Origin: Pseudoblastomonas marina
GTDB taxonomy: Bacteria; Pseudomonadota; Alphaproteobacteria; Sphingomonadales; Sphingomonadaceae
Assembly: GCF_014641655.1 (NCBI RefSeq)
Contig: NZ_BMID01000001.1
Coordinates: forward strand, 1,850,427-1,914,426
Reading direction: 5' to 3'
DNA: 64,000 nt
In this document: positions 1-11,137 of the stretch, one piece after another
Layout: each line of letters begins with the position of its first letter
Position numbering within the stretch: the stretch's first letter is position 1
Program-made: the position numbers and the translations under genes
The notes under the pieces: generated by a model
Seen by the model: only the letters and a program-made list of their open reading frames with translations
The model's database searches: none
Told to the model about the DNA's origin: nothing

Positions 1-1159
1 GGCGGGTGTAGCGGTGGGGCTGGCACACCGCAATCACGCGTCCGCCCTCGCCCGCCGCGGCGACGTTCTCGCGGGCGGCGGAAAGGACGGCCCGGATCTC
101 GACCGGGTGATGGCCGTAATCGTCGATCACCGTCGCACTGCCGCCCTCGCAGGCCACCTCGCCGACCTTGGTAAAGCGTCGCTTGACCCCGCCGAACTGG
201 TCGAAGCCGTTGCAGATATATTCGTCCGCACAGCCCATCTCGGCGGCCACGGCGACCGCGGCGATCGCGTTCTGGACATTGTGCCGCCCCGACATGGGCA
301 GGTCGATATCGCTGATCGTGCGCTCGCTGCCATCGCGGTCTCGGATCACCACGTCGAAGCGATTGCCGGTCGCGGTCGGGCGGATGTTCTGGCCGCGCAC
401 ATCGGCCTGCGCGGAGAAACCGTAGGTCACCACGCGGCGATCGCGCACCATCGGAATGATGTTCTGGACCTCGGGATGGTCGACGCACAGCATCGCCGCT
501 CCGTAGAACGGGACGTTCTCGATGAACTCGACGAACGCCTTCTTGACCGCATCGAAGCCGCCGTAGTGATCGAGGTGCTCGGGATCGATATTGGTGACGA
601 CCGCGATCGTCCCGTCGAGCCGCAGGAAGCTGCCGTCACTCTCGTCGGCTTCGACAACCATCCAGTCGCTATCGCCGAGCCGGGCGTTCGAGCCGTACTG
701 GTTGATGATCCCGCCATTGATCACGGTCGGGTCGACCCCGCCCGCATCGAGCAGCGCGGCGATCATGCTGGTGGTCGTGGTCTTGCCGTGGGTGCCCGCG
801 ACGGCGACCGTGCGCTTCAGGCGCATCAGCTCGGCGAGCATTTCGGCGCGGCGGACCACGGGGATACGCTTCTCCAGCGCGGCGGCGACTTCGGGATTGG
901 TGCGCTTCACCGCGGTCGAAGTCACCACCACCGCCGCATCGCCCAGATTGTCGGGCGAATGGCCGATCGCGACGGGGATTCCCGCATCGCGCAACGAGAC
1001 CACACGCGCGCTCTCGGCGATGTCCGAGCCCTGTACGCTGTAGCCGAGATTGTGCATGACCTCGGCGATGCCCGACATGCCGATCCCGCCGATCCCGACG
1101 AAATGGATCGTGCCGATATCGCGCATGCCGCCCATCGGCAAATTGCCCGCGCCGCTCAT
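1..1159 (-). CDS. murC: UDP-N-acetylmuramate--L-alanine ligase (MurC), 3' end outside window
   Basis: Cytoplasmic ATP-dependent ligase that adds L-alanine to UDP-MurNAc, the first amino-acid step of the peptidoglycan stem peptide. Reading from the ATG at 1159, the protein begins [11 protein letters not shown] and has an N-terminal Rossmann-like glycine run ([10 protein letters not shown], about residues 21-30). The ATP-binding P-loop GTHGKTTTT is at about 122-130, typical of Mur ligases. About 386 codons are present and the frame is open to the window edge, so roughly the last 80-90 residues of this about 470-residue family are missing. The start overlaps the murG stop (ATGA), so it is translationally coupled as the last dcw gene seen here. 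Confidence 0.95.
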   Translation of the reverse strand, partial: MSGAGNLPMGGMRDIGTIHFVGIGGIGMSGIAEVMHNLGYSVQGSDIAESARVVSLRDAGIPVAIGHSPDNLGDAAVVVTSTAVKRTNPEVAAALEKRIPVVRRAEMLAELMRLKRTVAVAGTHGKTTTTSMIAALLDAGGVDPTVINGGIINQYGSNARLGDSDWMVVEADESDGSFLRLDGTIAVVTNIDPEHLDHYGGFDAVKKAFVEFIENVPFYGAAMLCVDHPEVQNIIPMVRDRRVVTYGFSAQADVRGQNIRPTATGNRFDVVIRDRDGSERTISDIDLPMSGRHNVQNAIAAVAVAAEMGCADEYICNGFDQFGGVKRRFTKVGEVACEGGSATVIDDYGHHPVEIRAVLSAARENVAAAGEGGRVIAVCQPHRYTR

Positions 1160-2331
1160 GCCCCCGCTCCCTGCATTTCGCCCGAAACCTCTCTTTCGGT
1201 GCTGTCTCCCATGCGGATCACGTCCATCAACGGCGCACCGCCGAACCCCTCGACGAGGTCGGCAAGCTTCTGTGCGGCCTTGGGATGGCCGCAATTCCAC
1301 GCGGCATGGGCGGCGTTGGCCAGCGCATCGGGGCGTTCGGCCAGCGCCTTGATCTGTTTGGCCAGCTCCTTGGCAACGAAATTTTCCTGCCGGATCGCGC
1401 GCGCCCCGCCAGCCTTGACCATTTCGCGTGCATTGACGGCCTGGTGGTCGTCGGTCGCGATCGGCAGCGGGACAAGGATCGCCGGTCGCCCCACCGTGGT
1501 GAGTTCGGCGATGGTCGAGGCGCCCGCACGCCCGATAAACAGGTGCGCGCGCGCCAGCCGCTCGTGCATGTCCTCGAAGAACGTGCCGAGCTCCGCCGGA
1601 ATCTCGTGGCTGGCATAGCGTTCGCGCACCGCCTCGATATCTTCGGGGCGACATTGCTGGACCACCTGCAACCGGCTGCGGAGCGCATTGGGAAGCATGG
1701 CCAGGCCATCGGGCACGACCTCGGACAGGATTCGCGCACCCTGGCTGCCGCCGGTCACCAGCACACGCAGCAGGCTGTCTTCGGACACCGGGGGAAACGG
1801 TTCGTCGCGCAGCGCGAGCACTTCCTTGCGCACCGGGTTGCCGGTCAGTTCGACCTTGTAGCGATGCTTGTCGTCGAGCCGCCGGGTCTCCCGGTAGCTG
1901 GTCGCGATCGCATCGACCCCGCCCGCGAGCAGGCGATTGACGCGGCCGAGCACGGCGTTCTGTTCGTGCAGCACCGCCGGGACCTTCGCCTTGCGCGCAG
2001 CCAGCAGGGTCGGGAGCGAGGGATAGCCTCCGAACCCGACCACCGCGGTGGGTTCGAAGCTTTCGAACAGCCTCAGCGCCATCTTGCGCCCTGCCAGAAC
2101 CGCGCGAATCCCCTTGATGAGCTGGATCGGGTTCTTCGAGAAGCGCCCGGCGGGGACGACATGCGTTTCGAGATAATCGGGCTTGCCCGGGATCGCGTCG
2201 CCGCGTTCGTCGGTGACCAGCGCGACGTGATGGCCGCGCGCATGCAATTCGTCGGCGAGCGCGAAGGCGGGAATCAAATGTCCCCCGGTCCCCCCGGCGG
2301 CGAGAACGAAATGGCGGTTGGCGGTGGTCAA
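1156..2331 (-). CDS. murG: UDP-GlcNAc:lipid I N-acetylglucosaminyltransferase (MurG)
   Basis: Membrane-associated GT28 transferase that adds GlcNAc to lipid I to give lipid II on the inner face of the cytoplasmic membrane. The N-terminal GGTGGH loop (about residues 13-18), an [11 protein letters not shown] segment and the GGSQGAR loop of the C-terminal domain are the family signatures. I chose the TTG at 2331 because it overlaps the ftsW stop and gives the usual family N-terminus ([14 protein letters not shown], 391 aa). An in-frame ATG at 2355 would add eight residues. The open frame continues far upstream only because ftsW lies there in another frame. Confidence 0.93.
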   Translation of the reverse strand: MTTANRHFVLAAGGTGGHLIPAFALADELHARGHHVALVTDERGDAIPGKPDYLETHVVPAGRFSKNPIQLIKGIRAVLAGRKMALRLFESFEPTAVVGFGGYPSLPTLLAARKAKVPAVLHEQNAVLGRVNRLLAGGVDAIATSYRETRRLDDKHRYKVELTGNPVRKEVLALRDEPFPPVSEDSLLRVLVTGGSQGARILSEVVPDGLAMLPNALRSRLQVVQQCRPEDIEAVRERYASHEIPAELGTFFEDMHERLARAHLFIGRAGASTIAELTTVGRPAILVPLPIATDDHQAVNAREMVKAGGARAIRQENFVAKELAKQIKALAERPDALANAAHAAWNCGHPKAAQKLADLVEGFGGAPLMDVIRMGDSTEREVSGEMQGAGA

Positions 2332-3533
2332 GCGTCGTCTCCCCGATCGGCCCATAGCGGCCCTTCGCGGCTCAGATAGGGATTTCGCCGCGTGAGTGCG
2401 AGCAACATTCCGAGCGCCAGGAAAAGCGCGATGGTCGAGGAGCCGCCATAGGAAATCAGCGGCAGCGTCATCCCCTTGGAAGGGAACAGCTGGAGGTTGA
2501 CGAGGATGTTGATGAAGGCCTGACCCCCGACCAGCGCGACCAGCCCGGTCGATGCGAGCACCGCGAACAGGTCCTCCTCGTCGGCCACGCGCGAGAGGAT
2601 CCGGATCACGAGCGCAAGATAGACCAGGATGACGATGCCGCAGGTCACCAGCCCGAATTCCTCGCCGATCACCGAGAAGATATAGTCGGTATGCGCTTCG
2701 GGCAGCGCCATCTTGCGTTCGCCCATGAACGGCCCGGTGCCGAGCCAGCCGCCCGCCCGGAGCGTGCGCGCGGCAAGATCGACCTGGTCGAACTCGGTCC
2801 CGCCGGAGAAAAAGGCGAGGATGCGGTTCCGCCCGTTCTCGTAAAGCAGGAGAACGAGCGCCAGCGCACCCAAGGCTGCGCCGCCGAACATCGCGAAGCG
2901 CTGGAACGGTACGCCCGAAACGAGAATCAACACGCCGAGTACGCCGCCGAACAACACCGTCGAGCCGAAATCGGGCTGCATCATCAGCAGCGCCGCGATC
3001 AGCCCGAAATAGGCGACCGCCAATCCGACCACAGGAATGCCGGGATCTTTCAGGCGCCAGCTCAGCACCCAGGCGAGCGCGACCGCGAAGGCGGGCTTGA
3101 GGAACTCGGCCGGCTGGACGCCCATGCCGAGCCGGATCCAGCGCTGCGCCCCGTTGACTTCGTATCCGGCGATCGGGACCAGCAGCAGCAGGCCGGTAAA
3201 CCCCGCCGCCGCGAGCAGCGCACCGCGCCGCACGTCGCGCTTGGATTGCATCGAAACGAAGATCATCGCCGCGAAGCCGACCACCAGCCAGCGCAGGTGG
3301 AGATAGAGAAAGTGCAGCGGATCGAGCCGTTCGCTCGCAGTGGACAGGTCCGCCGCGGTCGCGGGCGATGCCACCGCCACCGCCGCGATCCCGATCCCGG
3401 CGAGCGCGACGATCAATCCGAGCAGGAACTTGTCGACTTCTCGCCACCAGACGGCGAGTTCCTCGATCCGCGAACGAGGGCGGGCGACCGGCAGCTTTCC
3501 GCGCTGGGGGCTGAGCGACGACATCTCGGTCAC
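2328..3533 (-). CDS. ftsW: Septal peptidoglycan polymerase FtsW (SEDS family)
   Basis: Polytopic inner-membrane SEDS glycosyltransferase that polymerises lipid II at the septum in partnership with FtsI. It is 401 aa with about ten hydrophobic helices after a short charged N-terminus. SEDS-type segments are visible: [23 protein letters not shown] and [10 protein letters not shown], then a C-terminal [11 protein letters not shown] stretch. The ATG at 3533 overlaps the murD stop. Position between murD and murG is canonical for dcw clusters, which favours FtsW over RodA. Confidence 0.95.
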   Translation of the reverse strand: MTEMSSLSPQRGKLPVARPRSRIEELAVWWREVDKFLLGLIVALAGIGIAAVAVASPATAADLSTASERLDPLHFLYLHLRWLVVGFAAMIFVSMQSKRDVRRGALLAAAGFTGLLLLVPIAGYEVNGAQRWIRLGMGVQPAEFLKPAFAVALAWVLSWRLKDPGIPVVGLAVAYFGLIAALLMMQPDFGSTVLFGGVLGVLILVSGVPFQRFAMFGGAALGALALVLLLYENGRNRILAFFSGGTEFDQVDLAARTLRAGGWLGTGPFMGERKMALPEAHTDYIFSVIGEEFGLVTCGIVILVYLALVIRILSRVADEEDLFAVLASTGLVALVGGQAFINILVNLQLFPSKGMTLPLISYGGSSTIALFLALGMLLALTRRNPYLSREGPLWADRGDDA

Positions 3534-4864
3534 AACGCGACCTCCGAATGGTCTTCGATCAGCGCCGTCACGATCTGGCGGAAGGCATCGCCGCGCGCTT
3601 CGTAGTCGCGGAACTGGTCGAAGCTTGCACAGGCAGGTGCGAGCAGAACCACATCGCCCTCATCCGCCGCCGCCATCGCCGCACGCACCGCGTCGCCGAG
3701 CATTTCGGAACGCGTCACATCGGTATGGGACGCGAGCAGCTCGGCGAAACGAGGGCCGGCATCGCCGATCGTGTACGCCGCCTTCACGTAGCCGAAATAC
3801 TGTTCGCATTCATCGAGCCGGTCGCCCTTTGGCAGGCCGCCGCATATCCAGTGGATTCGCGGCGCAGGATCGGGCGGAAAGGCGGCGAGCGCGGGTGCGG
3901 CACTGGCCGGATTGGTCGCCTTGCTGTCATTGACGAAAGTCACGCCGCGATGCTCGGCGACCCGTTCCATCCGATGCGGCAGGCCGGGAAATGTCTTGAG
4001 CGCCGGAAGCCACTGTTCGGGTGTCAGGCCGACGATCTCGCAGATCGCCACCGCGACCGCGACGTTCTGGAGGTTGTGCGGTCCCTGCAGCGAGGGCCAG
4101 TCATGCTGCAAATGCGCCAGCCCGGCTCCCTCGACCTCGTGCACCAGCGCCTCGCCGCGGCGCGCCCGCTCGCGCACGGCCACCGCACACGTCTGCGCAT
4201 CGCCCATTCCGAACACAGCGTGGCGATCGGCGTCCTGCATCGCGAACAGTCGTGCCTTGGCGCCTGCATAATCGGCAAAATCGGCATAACGATCGAGATG
4301 GTCGGGCGTGATGTTGAGCAAGGCCGCGACGTCGCACGACAGCGTCTGCGTGATATCGATCTGGTAGCTCGACAATTCGAGCACGTAGACCCCGTGCGCG
4401 GGGAGCGCATCCTCGCCGAGGATCGGCTTGCCGATATTGCCACCCATCAGGCTCGGCACGCCCGCCTGTTCGAACAGGTGGTGGACCAGCGCGGTGGTGG
4501 TCGACTTGCCGTTGGTCCCGGTAATCCCGACGACGCGGTGCGGCGGAAGCTCGTCGCGCATCTGCGCAAACAGCTCGATATCGCCGATCAGCGGCACGTT
4601 CGCGCGTTGGGCCGCGGCGACGATCGGGTGGCGGTTGAGCGGCACGCCGGGCGAGACGACCACGCCGTCGAACCCCTTGAGGTCGATCATGAGCGGATCG
4701 GCGAGCGTGACCCCGTCGGGCACCTGCTGGCGCGGTTCCTCGCGGCTGTCCCAGGCGGTCACCTCGGCCCCGCTGTCGACCAGCATTTGCACGGTTGCGC
4801 GACCCGAGCGCGCAAGCCCGAGCACGGCGTAGCGCTTGCTTGCGAAGGCGCGATCCGCCTTCAC
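3530..4864 (-). CDS. murD: UDP-N-acetylmuramoyl-L-alanine--D-glutamate ligase (MurD)
   Basis: Cytoplasmic ligase adding D-glutamate to UDP-MurNAc-L-Ala. The 444-aa length is normal. The N-terminal nucleotide-sugar domain carries GLARSGRA (about 16-23), the ATP loop GTNGKST lies at about 116-122, and the central region has the [10 protein letters not shown] block shared by Mur ligases. ATG at 4864 overlaps the end of mraY by four bases, and its own stop overlaps the ftsW start, so expression is coupled along the dcw operon. Confidence 0.96.
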   Translation of the reverse strand: MKADRAFASKRYAVLGLARSGRATVQMLVDSGAEVTAWDSREEPRQQVPDGVTLADPLMIDLKGFDGVVVSPGVPLNRHPIVAAAQRANVPLIGDIELFAQMRDELPPHRVVGITGTNGKSTTTALVHHLFEQAGVPSLMGGNIGKPILGEDALPAHGVYVLELSSYQIDITQTLSCDVAALLNITPDHLDRYADFADYAGAKARLFAMQDADRHAVFGMGDAQTCAVAVRERARRGEALVHEVEGAGLAHLQHDWPSLQGPHNLQNVAVAVAICEIVGLTPEQWLPALKTFPGLPHRMERVAEHRGVTFVNDSKATNPASAAPALAAFPPDPAPRIHWICGGLPKGDRLDECEQYFGYVKAAYTIGDAGPRFAELLASHTDVTRSEMLGDAVRAAMAAADEGDVVLLAPACASFDQFRDYEARGDAFRQIVTALIEDHSEVAL

Positions 4865-5931
4865 CGGAGTTTCAGCGTGGACAGGCCGATCAGTGCGAGG
4901 ACGATGGCGACGATCCAGAAGCGGATCACGACCGTGCTCTCGCTCCAGCCCATCTGCTCGTAATGGTGGTGGATCGGCGCCATGCGGAACACGCGCTTGC
5001 CGGTGCGCTTGAACCAGAAGACCTGGACGATCACCGACACGGCCTCGAGCACGAACAGCCCGCCGACGATGCCGAGCACGATCTCGTGATGGCTCGCGAC
5101 CGCGATTGCGCCGAGCGCGCCGCCCAAAGCGAGGCTACCGGTATCGCCCATGAAGACCGCGGCAGGTGGGGCGTTGAACCACAGGAAGGCGAGCCCCGCC
5201 CCCATGATCCCCGCGCACAGAATCGCGAGCTCGCCCGCGCCCTCGACATAGGGGATGCCGAGATATTCGGCATAGTCGACGCGGCCGGCGAGATAGGCGA
5301 TTACCGCGAAGGCGCCCGCAGCGATGATGACCGGCATGGTGGCGAGGCCATCGAGCCCGTCGGTGAGGTTCACGGCATTGCCCGCCCCCACGATCACCAC
5401 CGCGGCGAAGACGTAATAAAGTGGCCCGAGCGGGACATAGGTACTCGGCAGGAACGGAATGTAGAGATTGGTGTCGATCTTGCTCACGATCAGCCACACC
5501 GCGATACCGGCAATGATGAATTCCAGCAGGAGTCGCACCTTGCCGGAAACCCCTGCATGATGGCTCTTCGTTACCTTGTCGAAGTCGTCCATGAAGCCGA
5601 TCAGGCCGAAGCCCAGCGTGACCGCGAGGCAGGCCCACACGAACGGGTTGGCGAGATCCATCCATAGCAGCATCGACACGGTCAGGCTGATCAGGATCAT
5701 CAGCCCGCCCATCGTCGGCGTGCCCTTCTTGGCGAGGTGGCTCTGCGGCCCGTCGTCGCGGATCGGCTGGCCCTTGCCCTGCCGCACGCGCAACATGGCG
5801 ATGAATTTCGGCCCGATGATCAGGCCGATGATCAGCGCGGTGAACAGCGTCGCGCCGGCGCGGAACGTCTGGTAACGGATAAGATTGGCAGCGCCGGGAA
5901 AATCGAACCACTCGGCGAGTAAGAAAAGCAT
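4861..5931 (-). CDS. mraY: Phospho-N-acetylmuramoyl-pentapeptide transferase (MraY)
   Basis: Integral membrane enzyme that transfers phospho-MurNAc-pentapeptide to undecaprenyl phosphate, forming lipid I. The 356-aa protein has about ten transmembrane helices and the diagnostic acidic motifs DDFDK (about 115-119) and [10 protein letters not shown] (about 188-197). Near the C-terminus is the histidine motif [11 protein letters not shown]. It lies 3 bp after murF and overlaps murD by four bases. Confidence 0.97.
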   Translation of the reverse strand: MLFLLAEWFDFPGAANLIRYQTFRAGATLFTALIIGLIIGPKFIAMLRVRQGKGQPIRDDGPQSHLAKKGTPTMGGLMILISLTVSMLLWMDLANPFVWACLAVTLGFGLIGFMDDFDKVTKSHHAGVSGKVRLLLEFIIAGIAVWLIVSKIDTNLYIPFLPSTYVPLGPLYYVFAAVVIVGAGNAVNLTDGLDGLATMPVIIAAGAFAVIAYLAGRVDYAEYLGIPYVEGAGELAILCAGIMGAGLAFLWFNAPPAAVFMGDTGSLALGGALGAIAVASHHEIVLGIVGGLFVLEAVSVIVQVFWFKRTGKRVFRMAPIHHHYEQMGWSESTVVIRFWIVAIVLALIGLSTLKLR

Positions 5932-5934
5932 CTG

Positions 5935-7401
5935 TCAGTCCCCATCGGCCGGCGCATCGACCAGGTCGGCGACCAGCGCGGCCAGGCCGACCGAATTCGA
6001 GCCTTTCACCAGCACCGCGTCGCGATTGGCGAGACCGATTTCGTCGAGCGCCGCCTGCGCCGCGGAAGCATCGTCGCAATGGGTGAAGCGGGGCATTTTG
6101 CCAAGGTCGGAGACCTCGCCTGTCCCCAGCCGTTCGGCCAACGGCCGCATCGCTGGCCCGACCAGGATCGCCTGGTCTACCTGTGCGGAGAGGATCGGCT
6201 CGAGTAACTCGGCGTGGAACCGGTCCGAATGATCGCCCAACTCGCCCATTGCGCCGAGCACCGCGATCCGGCGGTCTGCGTCGACCGCACCGAGCAGCGC
6301 GAGCGCGGAGCGCATCGAGGTCGGATTTGCGTTGTAGCTTTCGTCGATCAGCAGCGCTTCGCCGCCTTCGACCGGGAGGACGTGCCGCTCGCCGCGCCCC
6401 GGCAGTCCCTGCAGTTCGGCGAGCGCGAGACCCGCCGCACCGAGATCGGCGCCCAGCGCATCGCAGGCCGCGATCACCGCCAGCGCGTTGGAGACCCAGT
6501 GTCGCCCCGGATTGCCGATCGTGAAGCACAGTCGTCGGTCGCGCACCTGGACCGTCAGGAGCGACCCGCCATCGCGCGTCGTCACGCTTTCGAGGAGCTT
6601 GATGTCAGCGGCGCTCTCGAGACCGAAGGTGGTCACGCTGGCTCCGACCGCTTGCGCCGCCCCGGCGAGCAATTCGGCATGCGGACTGTCGGCGGGGACA
6701 ATCGCGATCCCGCCCGGTTCGAGCCCTTCGAAGATTTCCGCCTTGGCGCGCGCGATGTTTTCCTCGCTGCCCAGGTTCTCGATATGCGCGGGGGCGATCG
6801 CGGTGACCAGCGCGACATGCGGCCGCACCTGCGTGGTCAGCGCGGCGATCTCTCCCGCATGGTTCATACCCATTTCGTAGACGCCGTAATGGCTTCGCGC
6901 GGGCGTGCGCGCGAGCGAGAGCGGGACGCCGGTGTGGTTGTTGTAGCTCTTGACCGAAGCATGTGCCGCCCCGCGGCTGGCGCGGTCGAGCGCGGCGAAC
7001 AACGCCTCCTTGGTCGAGGTCTTGCCGACCGAACCGGTGACGCCGACGACCTGCATGTCCGCTCGCGCACGCGCCGCGGCACCAAGCGCCTCGAGCGCGG
7101 CCTGCGTATCGTCCACCAGCACGTGAGGTCCGTCGACCGGTTTAGAGACGAGCACGCCCGCCGCGCCGCGTTCGAACGCGCCCGCGACGAATCGATGGCC
7201 ATCCATTGCCGCGCCCTTGAGCGCGACGAACAGGTCGCCCTCACCCACGTCGCGGCTGTCGATCTCCACGCCGGACACCTGGAAGCTGCCATGCGCGGTG
7301 CCGCCGGTGGCCGAGGCAATCGCGTCGGCATCCCACAGCGCGAGCGGGAGGTCGTCGGACGGCTGTTCGGGCCAGTCGAGGATCGCCGGGTGCGCCATCA
7401 T
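5935..7401 (-). CDS. murF: UDP-MurNAc-tripeptide--D-Ala-D-Ala ligase (MurF)
   Basis: Adds the D-alanyl-D-alanine dipeptide to complete UDP-MurNAc-pentapeptide in the cytoplasm. The ATP loop GSVGKTS is at about residues 123-129, followed by SYNNHTGVPLSL and EMGMNHAGEI blocks typical of MurF. I chose the ATG at 7401, which overlaps the murE stop (ATGA) and yields 488 aa starting MMAHPAILDW. An in-frame start at 7416 or the second ATG at 7398 is possible. Confidence 0.94.
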   Translation of the reverse strand: MMAHPAILDWPEQPSDDLPLALWDADAIASATGGTAHGSFQVSGVEIDSRDVGEGDLFVALKGAAMDGHRFVAGAFERGAAGVLVSKPVDGPHVLVDDTQAALEALGAAARARADMQVVGVTGSVGKTSTKEALFAALDRASRGAAHASVKSYNNHTGVPLSLARTPARSHYGVYEMGMNHAGEIAALTTQVRPHVALVTAIAPAHIENLGSEENIARAKAEIFEGLEPGGIAIVPADSPHAELLAGAAQAVGASVTTFGLESAADIKLLESVTTRDGGSLLTVQVRDRRLCFTIGNPGRHWVSNALAVIAACDALGADLGAAGLALAELQGLPGRGERHVLPVEGGEALLIDESYNANPTSMRSALALLGAVDADRRIAVLGAMGELGDHSDRFHAELLEPILSAQVDQAILVGPAMRPLAERLGTGEVSDLGKMPRFTHCDDASAAQAALDEIGLANRDAVLVKGSNSVGLAALVADLVDAPADGD

Positions 7402-8855
7402 CCCTCCGCCGCACATTCGCGCGCCACGTCGACATCGTCGAATGCGAGGACGCGTGCGTCCTTGCCCGCGCCGACCACCTGGCCCTGTTCGTGTCCCTTG
7501 CCCGCGATCAGCACGATATCGCCGCGCGTTGCCTCGCGGATCGCGGTGCAGATCGCATCGCGCCGGTCGCCGATCTCGCGCGCCTGCGGAGCGCCCTCCA
7601 TAATCGCGGCCCGGATGCTCGCCGGGTCCTCGCCGCGCGGATTGTCGTCGGTCACGATGACCTGGTCGGCGGCCTTCGCCGCGACTTCACCCATCGGACC
7701 GCGCTTGCCCTGGTCGCGATCGCCGCCCGCGCCGAACACGACCGTCAACCGCCCCTTGCAGTGCGGTCGCAACGCCGCGATCGCGGCTTCTAGTGCATCG
7801 GGCGTGTGGGCATAGTCGACATAGGCGGGCGCGCCCGAGCGGCTGATCACCGCACGCTGGAGCCGCCCGGCGACCGGTTGCAACCTTGCCACCCCATCGA
7901 ACACCTGCGCCGGCTTTCCGCCAGTGGCGAGTGCGAGCCCCGCTGCGGTCAGCGCGTTCGCGGCCTGGTAGGCGCCGATCAACGGCAGCGCGATCTTCCG
8001 TTCGGTCCCGTCGTGCCGGACGACGATTTCCTGCCCGAGCTCGGTCGGTGCCTGCGACACGAGCACGATGTCTTCGCCCTGCTCGCCGACGGTCATGACC
8101 TTCACACCGCGCGCCTTCGCGCGCGCGATCACCTCGGCCGATTTGGGATCGTCGGCCCAGATCACCGCCGTACCATCGGGATCGAGGACCTTTTCGACGA
8201 GCCGCATCTTGGCCTCGAAATAGTCTTCCATCGTGGCGTGGTAATCGAGGTGATCGCGACTGAAATTGGTGAACGCCGCCGCCTTCACCGGCACGCCCTC
8301 GTTGCGATATTGCGACAGGCCATGGCTGGAGGCCTCGTAGGCAACGTGGGTCGTTCCCTCGCGCGCGAGTCCGCGCAGGTTCGACAGGAAGGTCACGATG
8401 TCGGGGGTGGTCAGCCCGGTCGAAACGCTTTCGTCGGGAGTCGTGACGCCCAGCGTGCCGATCGAGGCCGCGCGTTCGCCCGCCATGCGCCACAATTGGC
8501 GCGTCATCTCGGCGGTCGAGGTCTTGCCGTTTGTCCCGGTTACCGCGACGATCGTCTCGGGGAACGGCCGGAAGAACGCCCCGGCAAGCCGGGCGAACAG
8601 GCGACGCGGCTTGTCGTCGGCGAAGTGGAGCGCGCCTTCGACCTTGGCCTCGGGCCGCGCGATCACCCCGATCGCGCCGCTCTCGATCGCCTGCGGGATG
8701 AAGTCCTCGCCATTGACCGTGTAGCCCTGGAACGCGCCGAACACGGTGCCCGGCGCGACCTTGCGATGGTCGATCGCGAAGGCATTGACCTCGGCATCGT
8801 CCGCACCATCCGGAAATTCGATTCCGGCGCGTTCGCACAGACGGCTGATACGCAT
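7398..8855 (-). CDS. murE: UDP-MurNAc-L-Ala-D-Glu--meso-diaminopimelate ligase (MurE)
   Basis: Adds the third stem-peptide residue. The 485-aa protein has the ATP loop GTNGKTST (about 107-114) and the carboxylate-binding motif DNPRGEDP near the C-terminus. DNPR is the known specificity signature for meso-diaminopimelate rather than lysine, as expected for a Gram-negative cell wall. ATG at 8855 lies 3 bp downstream of ftsI. Confidence 0.96.
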   Translation of the reverse strand: MRISRLCERAGIEFPDGADDAEVNAFAIDHRKVAPGTVFGAFQGYTVNGEDFIPQAIESGAIGVIARPEAKVEGALHFADDKPRRLFARLAGAFFRPFPETIVAVTGTNGKTSTAEMTRQLWRMAGERAASIGTLGVTTPDESVSTGLTTPDIVTFLSNLRGLAREGTTHVAYEASSHGLSQYRNEGVPVKAAAFTNFSRDHLDYHATMEDYFEAKMRLVEKVLDPDGTAVIWADDPKSAEVIARAKARGVKVMTVGEQGEDIVLVSQAPTELGQEIVVRHDGTERKIALPLIGAYQAANALTAAGLALATGGKPAQVFDGVARLQPVAGRLQRAVISRSGAPAYVDYAHTPDALEAAIAALRPHCKGRLTVVFGAGGDRDQGKRGPMGEVAAKAADQVIVTDDNPRGEDPASIRAAIMEGAPQAREIGDRRDAICTAIREATRGDIVLIAGKGHEQGQVVGAGKDARVLAFDDVDVARECAAEG

Positions 8856-8858
8856 GGC

Positions 8859-10580
8859 CTAGCCCTCCGTGACGACGAGGGGTTTCAGGTCGGACAGGTC
8901 GATATCGCGGGTCGCATCGGGGTCGACGCCCAGCATCGGGCCGATCCGCGGGACGATCCGGCCGACCGCGGGCGCGGCATTCCAGCCGGCGGTGCGCTGG
9001 CCGTAGGTGGAGGCATTGCCCGTGGGCTCGTCGAACATCGCAATAATCACGTAGCGCGGTCTATCCATCGGGAACGCCGCTGCAAAGGTCGATACGAGGC
9101 TCGTGCGGCGATATCCACCGCTGCCCGGCTTTTCGGCCGAACCGGTCTTGCCGCCGACCCGGAATCCTTCGGCGTCGGCCTTGCGTCCGGTGCCGTAGAC
9201 CACGATCATCCGCAGCATCTGGCGCATCTTGGCCGAGGTCGCGGGGCTGAACACGCGGCGACCCTCGACATATTCGCCGGGCGCGCGTTTCATCAGCGTG
9301 GCAGGGCGGTAGATCCCGCCATTGACCATCGCGGCATAGGCGCTGGCCAAGTGCAGCGGGGTAACCGCGATTCCGTGACCGTAGGAAACGGTCATGTTGC
9401 GGATGCGCGACCATTTCTTGGTCTCGAACAGCGGATGGCCGCGAGCCGGCAGTTCGATTTCCGGACGCACCGACATGCCGAGATCGACCATCGTCTTCTG
9501 GAGCCGCTCGACGCCGAGCTCGTCGGCGATCTGCGCGGTGACGATGTTCGAGGAATGGATCAGCGTTTCGGGCACGTTGAGGCTGTCGCCGATCACGTGG
9601 CTGTCGCGGATGCGGTGCGGACCGACCTTGAGCGGCTCGCGCGCCGGATAGCGCCGCGCCAGGCTTTTGACCGTGCCCGCCTCGATCGCCGCCGCAACCG
9701 ACAGCGGCTTGAAGGTCGAGCCGAGCTCGTAGACCTGGTTGGTCACGCGGTTGAAGATGTTCTGCGCGCCGTCGGAATCGATCCGGTTGGGGTTGAACGA
9801 GGGCAAGGACGCGAGCGCCAGGACCTCGCCGGTCTCGACGTCGAGGATCACGCCAGCCGCACCGATCGCCTCGTGCATTTCGATACCCGCCATCAGCTCG
9901 TCTTCGAGCGCGCCCTGCACCCGCGCATCGATCGACAATGCGACGGGTTCGCCGCGCCCGGCCGGATCGAGCAGCCGGTCCTGCAGCGCCTCTTCCATCC
10001 CGACCTTGCCCTCTCCGTCGGCGTCGACGAAGCCGATCACGTGCGCCGCGAGCGAGCCCTGCGGATAGAAGCGTTCCTTCTCGGGCGGGTATTCGAGCGC
10101 GGGTTCGCCCAGCGCGTGCACTTTCGCCATTTGCCGCGGCAGGATGCGCCGCGCGAGATAGGTCGGCTTGCCCGACTTGAGCTTGCGCAGCAGCCGGCCC
10201 TCGTCGGCTTCGGGGAAGATCGCAGCAAGCGCCTTGGCGACCGCCTCGGGCGACTTGACCAGCGGCGCGCCACCATCGCCGATCGCCTGCGGGTTGTACC
10301 ACAGCGCGCGGGCATGGAAGGCGCGTGCGAGCGGTACGCCGTTGCGGTCGACGATCTCGCCGCGTTCCGGCAGGAGGCGCTGCGCCATCGACAGCGGCTG
10401 TGCGCCCGGCTCGACCGCGCCGAGCCATGCAATGCGCGCCAGAGCGACCACCGCGAGGGCGAAGAAGACCAGCGCGATCCACAAGCCGCGAATCTTGGCG
10501 AGGTAAAGCACCCGGCGGCGTTCCTGGTGCAGGCGAAACGCCGGCGATGCCTGCGCGACCCCGCCCAGCGCCACACTCAT
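8859..10580 (-). CDS. ftsI: Septal peptidoglycan D,D-transpeptidase FtsI (PBP3)
   Basis: Class B penicillin-binding protein that cross-links septal peptidoglycan in the periplasm. It is 573 aa: short cytoplasmic tail, one transmembrane anchor (about 30-54), a pedestal domain, then the transpeptidase domain. All three active-site motifs are visible: SxxK as GSTFKP with catalytic Ser288, SSN at about 343-345, and KTGSAEK at about 478-484. It overlaps ftsL by four bases and precedes murE by 3 bp. Confidence 0.96.
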   Translation of the reverse strand: MSVALGGVAQASPAFRLHQERRRVLYLAKIRGLWIALVFFALAVVALARIAWLGAVEPGAQPLSMAQRLLPERGEIVDRNGVPLARAFHARALWYNPQAIGDGGAPLVKSPEAVAKALAAIFPEADEGRLLRKLKSGKPTYLARRILPRQMAKVHALGEPALEYPPEKERFYPQGSLAAHVIGFVDADGEGKVGMEEALQDRLLDPAGRGEPVALSIDARVQGALEDELMAGIEMHEAIGAAGVILDVETGEVLALASLPSFNPNRIDSDGAQNIFNRVTNQVYELGSTFKPLSVAAAIEAGTVKSLARRYPAREPLKVGPHRIRDSHVIGDSLNVPETLIHSSNIVTAQIADELGVERLQKTMVDLGMSVRPEIELPARGHPLFETKKWSRIRNMTVSYGHGIAVTPLHLASAYAAMVNGGIYRPATLMKRAPGEYVEGRRVFSPATSAKMRQMLRMIVVYGTGRKADAEGFRVGGKTGSAEKPGSGGYRRTSLVSTFAAAFPMDRPRYVIIAMFDEPTGNASTYGQRTAGWNAAPAVGRIVPRIGPMLGVDPDATRDIDLSDLKPLVVTEG

Positions 10581-11137
10581 TCGGAGGCTTCCTTGTCGAG
10601 CCGGTAGTCTGCGAACAGCGCGGCGAAGCTGGGCTGCGCCTTTTCCTTCGCAGCGTCCTCGGCCTTCTCGACCACTGCGCGCTGGAAGCTCGGCTGGGCC
10701 GTGGGCTTCTCTTCGCGCGGCTTCGCCTCGGGCTCGTCGTCGGCAACCGCCTCGGCGACTTCGCCCGAGAAGGAGGCGAGTTCGACATCCGCGATGTCGC
10801 CACGCGCCACGCGGATCATCTGCGGCGCACCCGCGGCGCGCGGTTCGGCGAAGGCGGCGAGCGCGCGCTCATTGGGCAGGAACTGACCCGGCCCCGGCGC
10901 GACATAGCCGAATTCCATCCGGTTCAACGCCGCGAGCTGCTGCTGGCTGGCGCGGGTCTCGAACTCGGTTTCGAGATAGAGGTTGTCGCGCTGCAACTCG
11001 ACGATGCGCTCTTCGGCGTTGCGCACTTCGCTACGCACCGCATTGACCTTGAACATCAGCATCGCCACCGCGCTGGCGCAGCCGAGCAGGACCGCGGCCC
11101 AACCGGCGGTCTTCACGTGGGAGCGGTTGACCATCAT
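10577..11137 (-). CDS. ftsL: Cell division protein FtsL-like
   Basis: Bitopic division protein between rsmH and ftsI, the canonical ftsL position. The 186-aa product has a short basic N-terminus, one transmembrane helix (about 8-27) and a predicted periplasmic coiled coil (about 30-65, Val/Ala/Glu-rich). A long low-complexity tail rich in Ala, Glu, Lys and Pro follows. FtsL is poorly conserved, so the call rests on topology and position. The tail makes it longer than E. coli FtsL (121 aa). ATG at 11137 overlaps the rsmH stop; a second ATG is at 11134. Confidence 0.8.
   Translation of the reverse strand: MMVNRSHVKTAGWAAVLLGCASAVAMLMFKVNAVRSEVRNAEERIVELQRDNLYLETEFETRASQQQLAALNRMEFGYVAPGPGQFLPNERALAAFAEPRAAGAPQMIRVARGDIADVELASFSGEVAEAVADDEPEAKPREEKPTAQPSFQRAVVEKAEDAAKEKAQPSFAALFADYRLDKEASE

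Noticed and set aside
2332-3447. N-terminal extension of murG to 3447
   Set aside because: The added codons lie within ftsW in another frame; MurG homology begins at the TTG/ATG near 2331-2355.
7806-10607. 933-codon plus-strand open frame across murE and ftsI
   Set aside because: It mirrors the minus-strand murE and ftsI genes, which have all catalytic motifs; the plus frame is Arg/His/Asp-rich noise.
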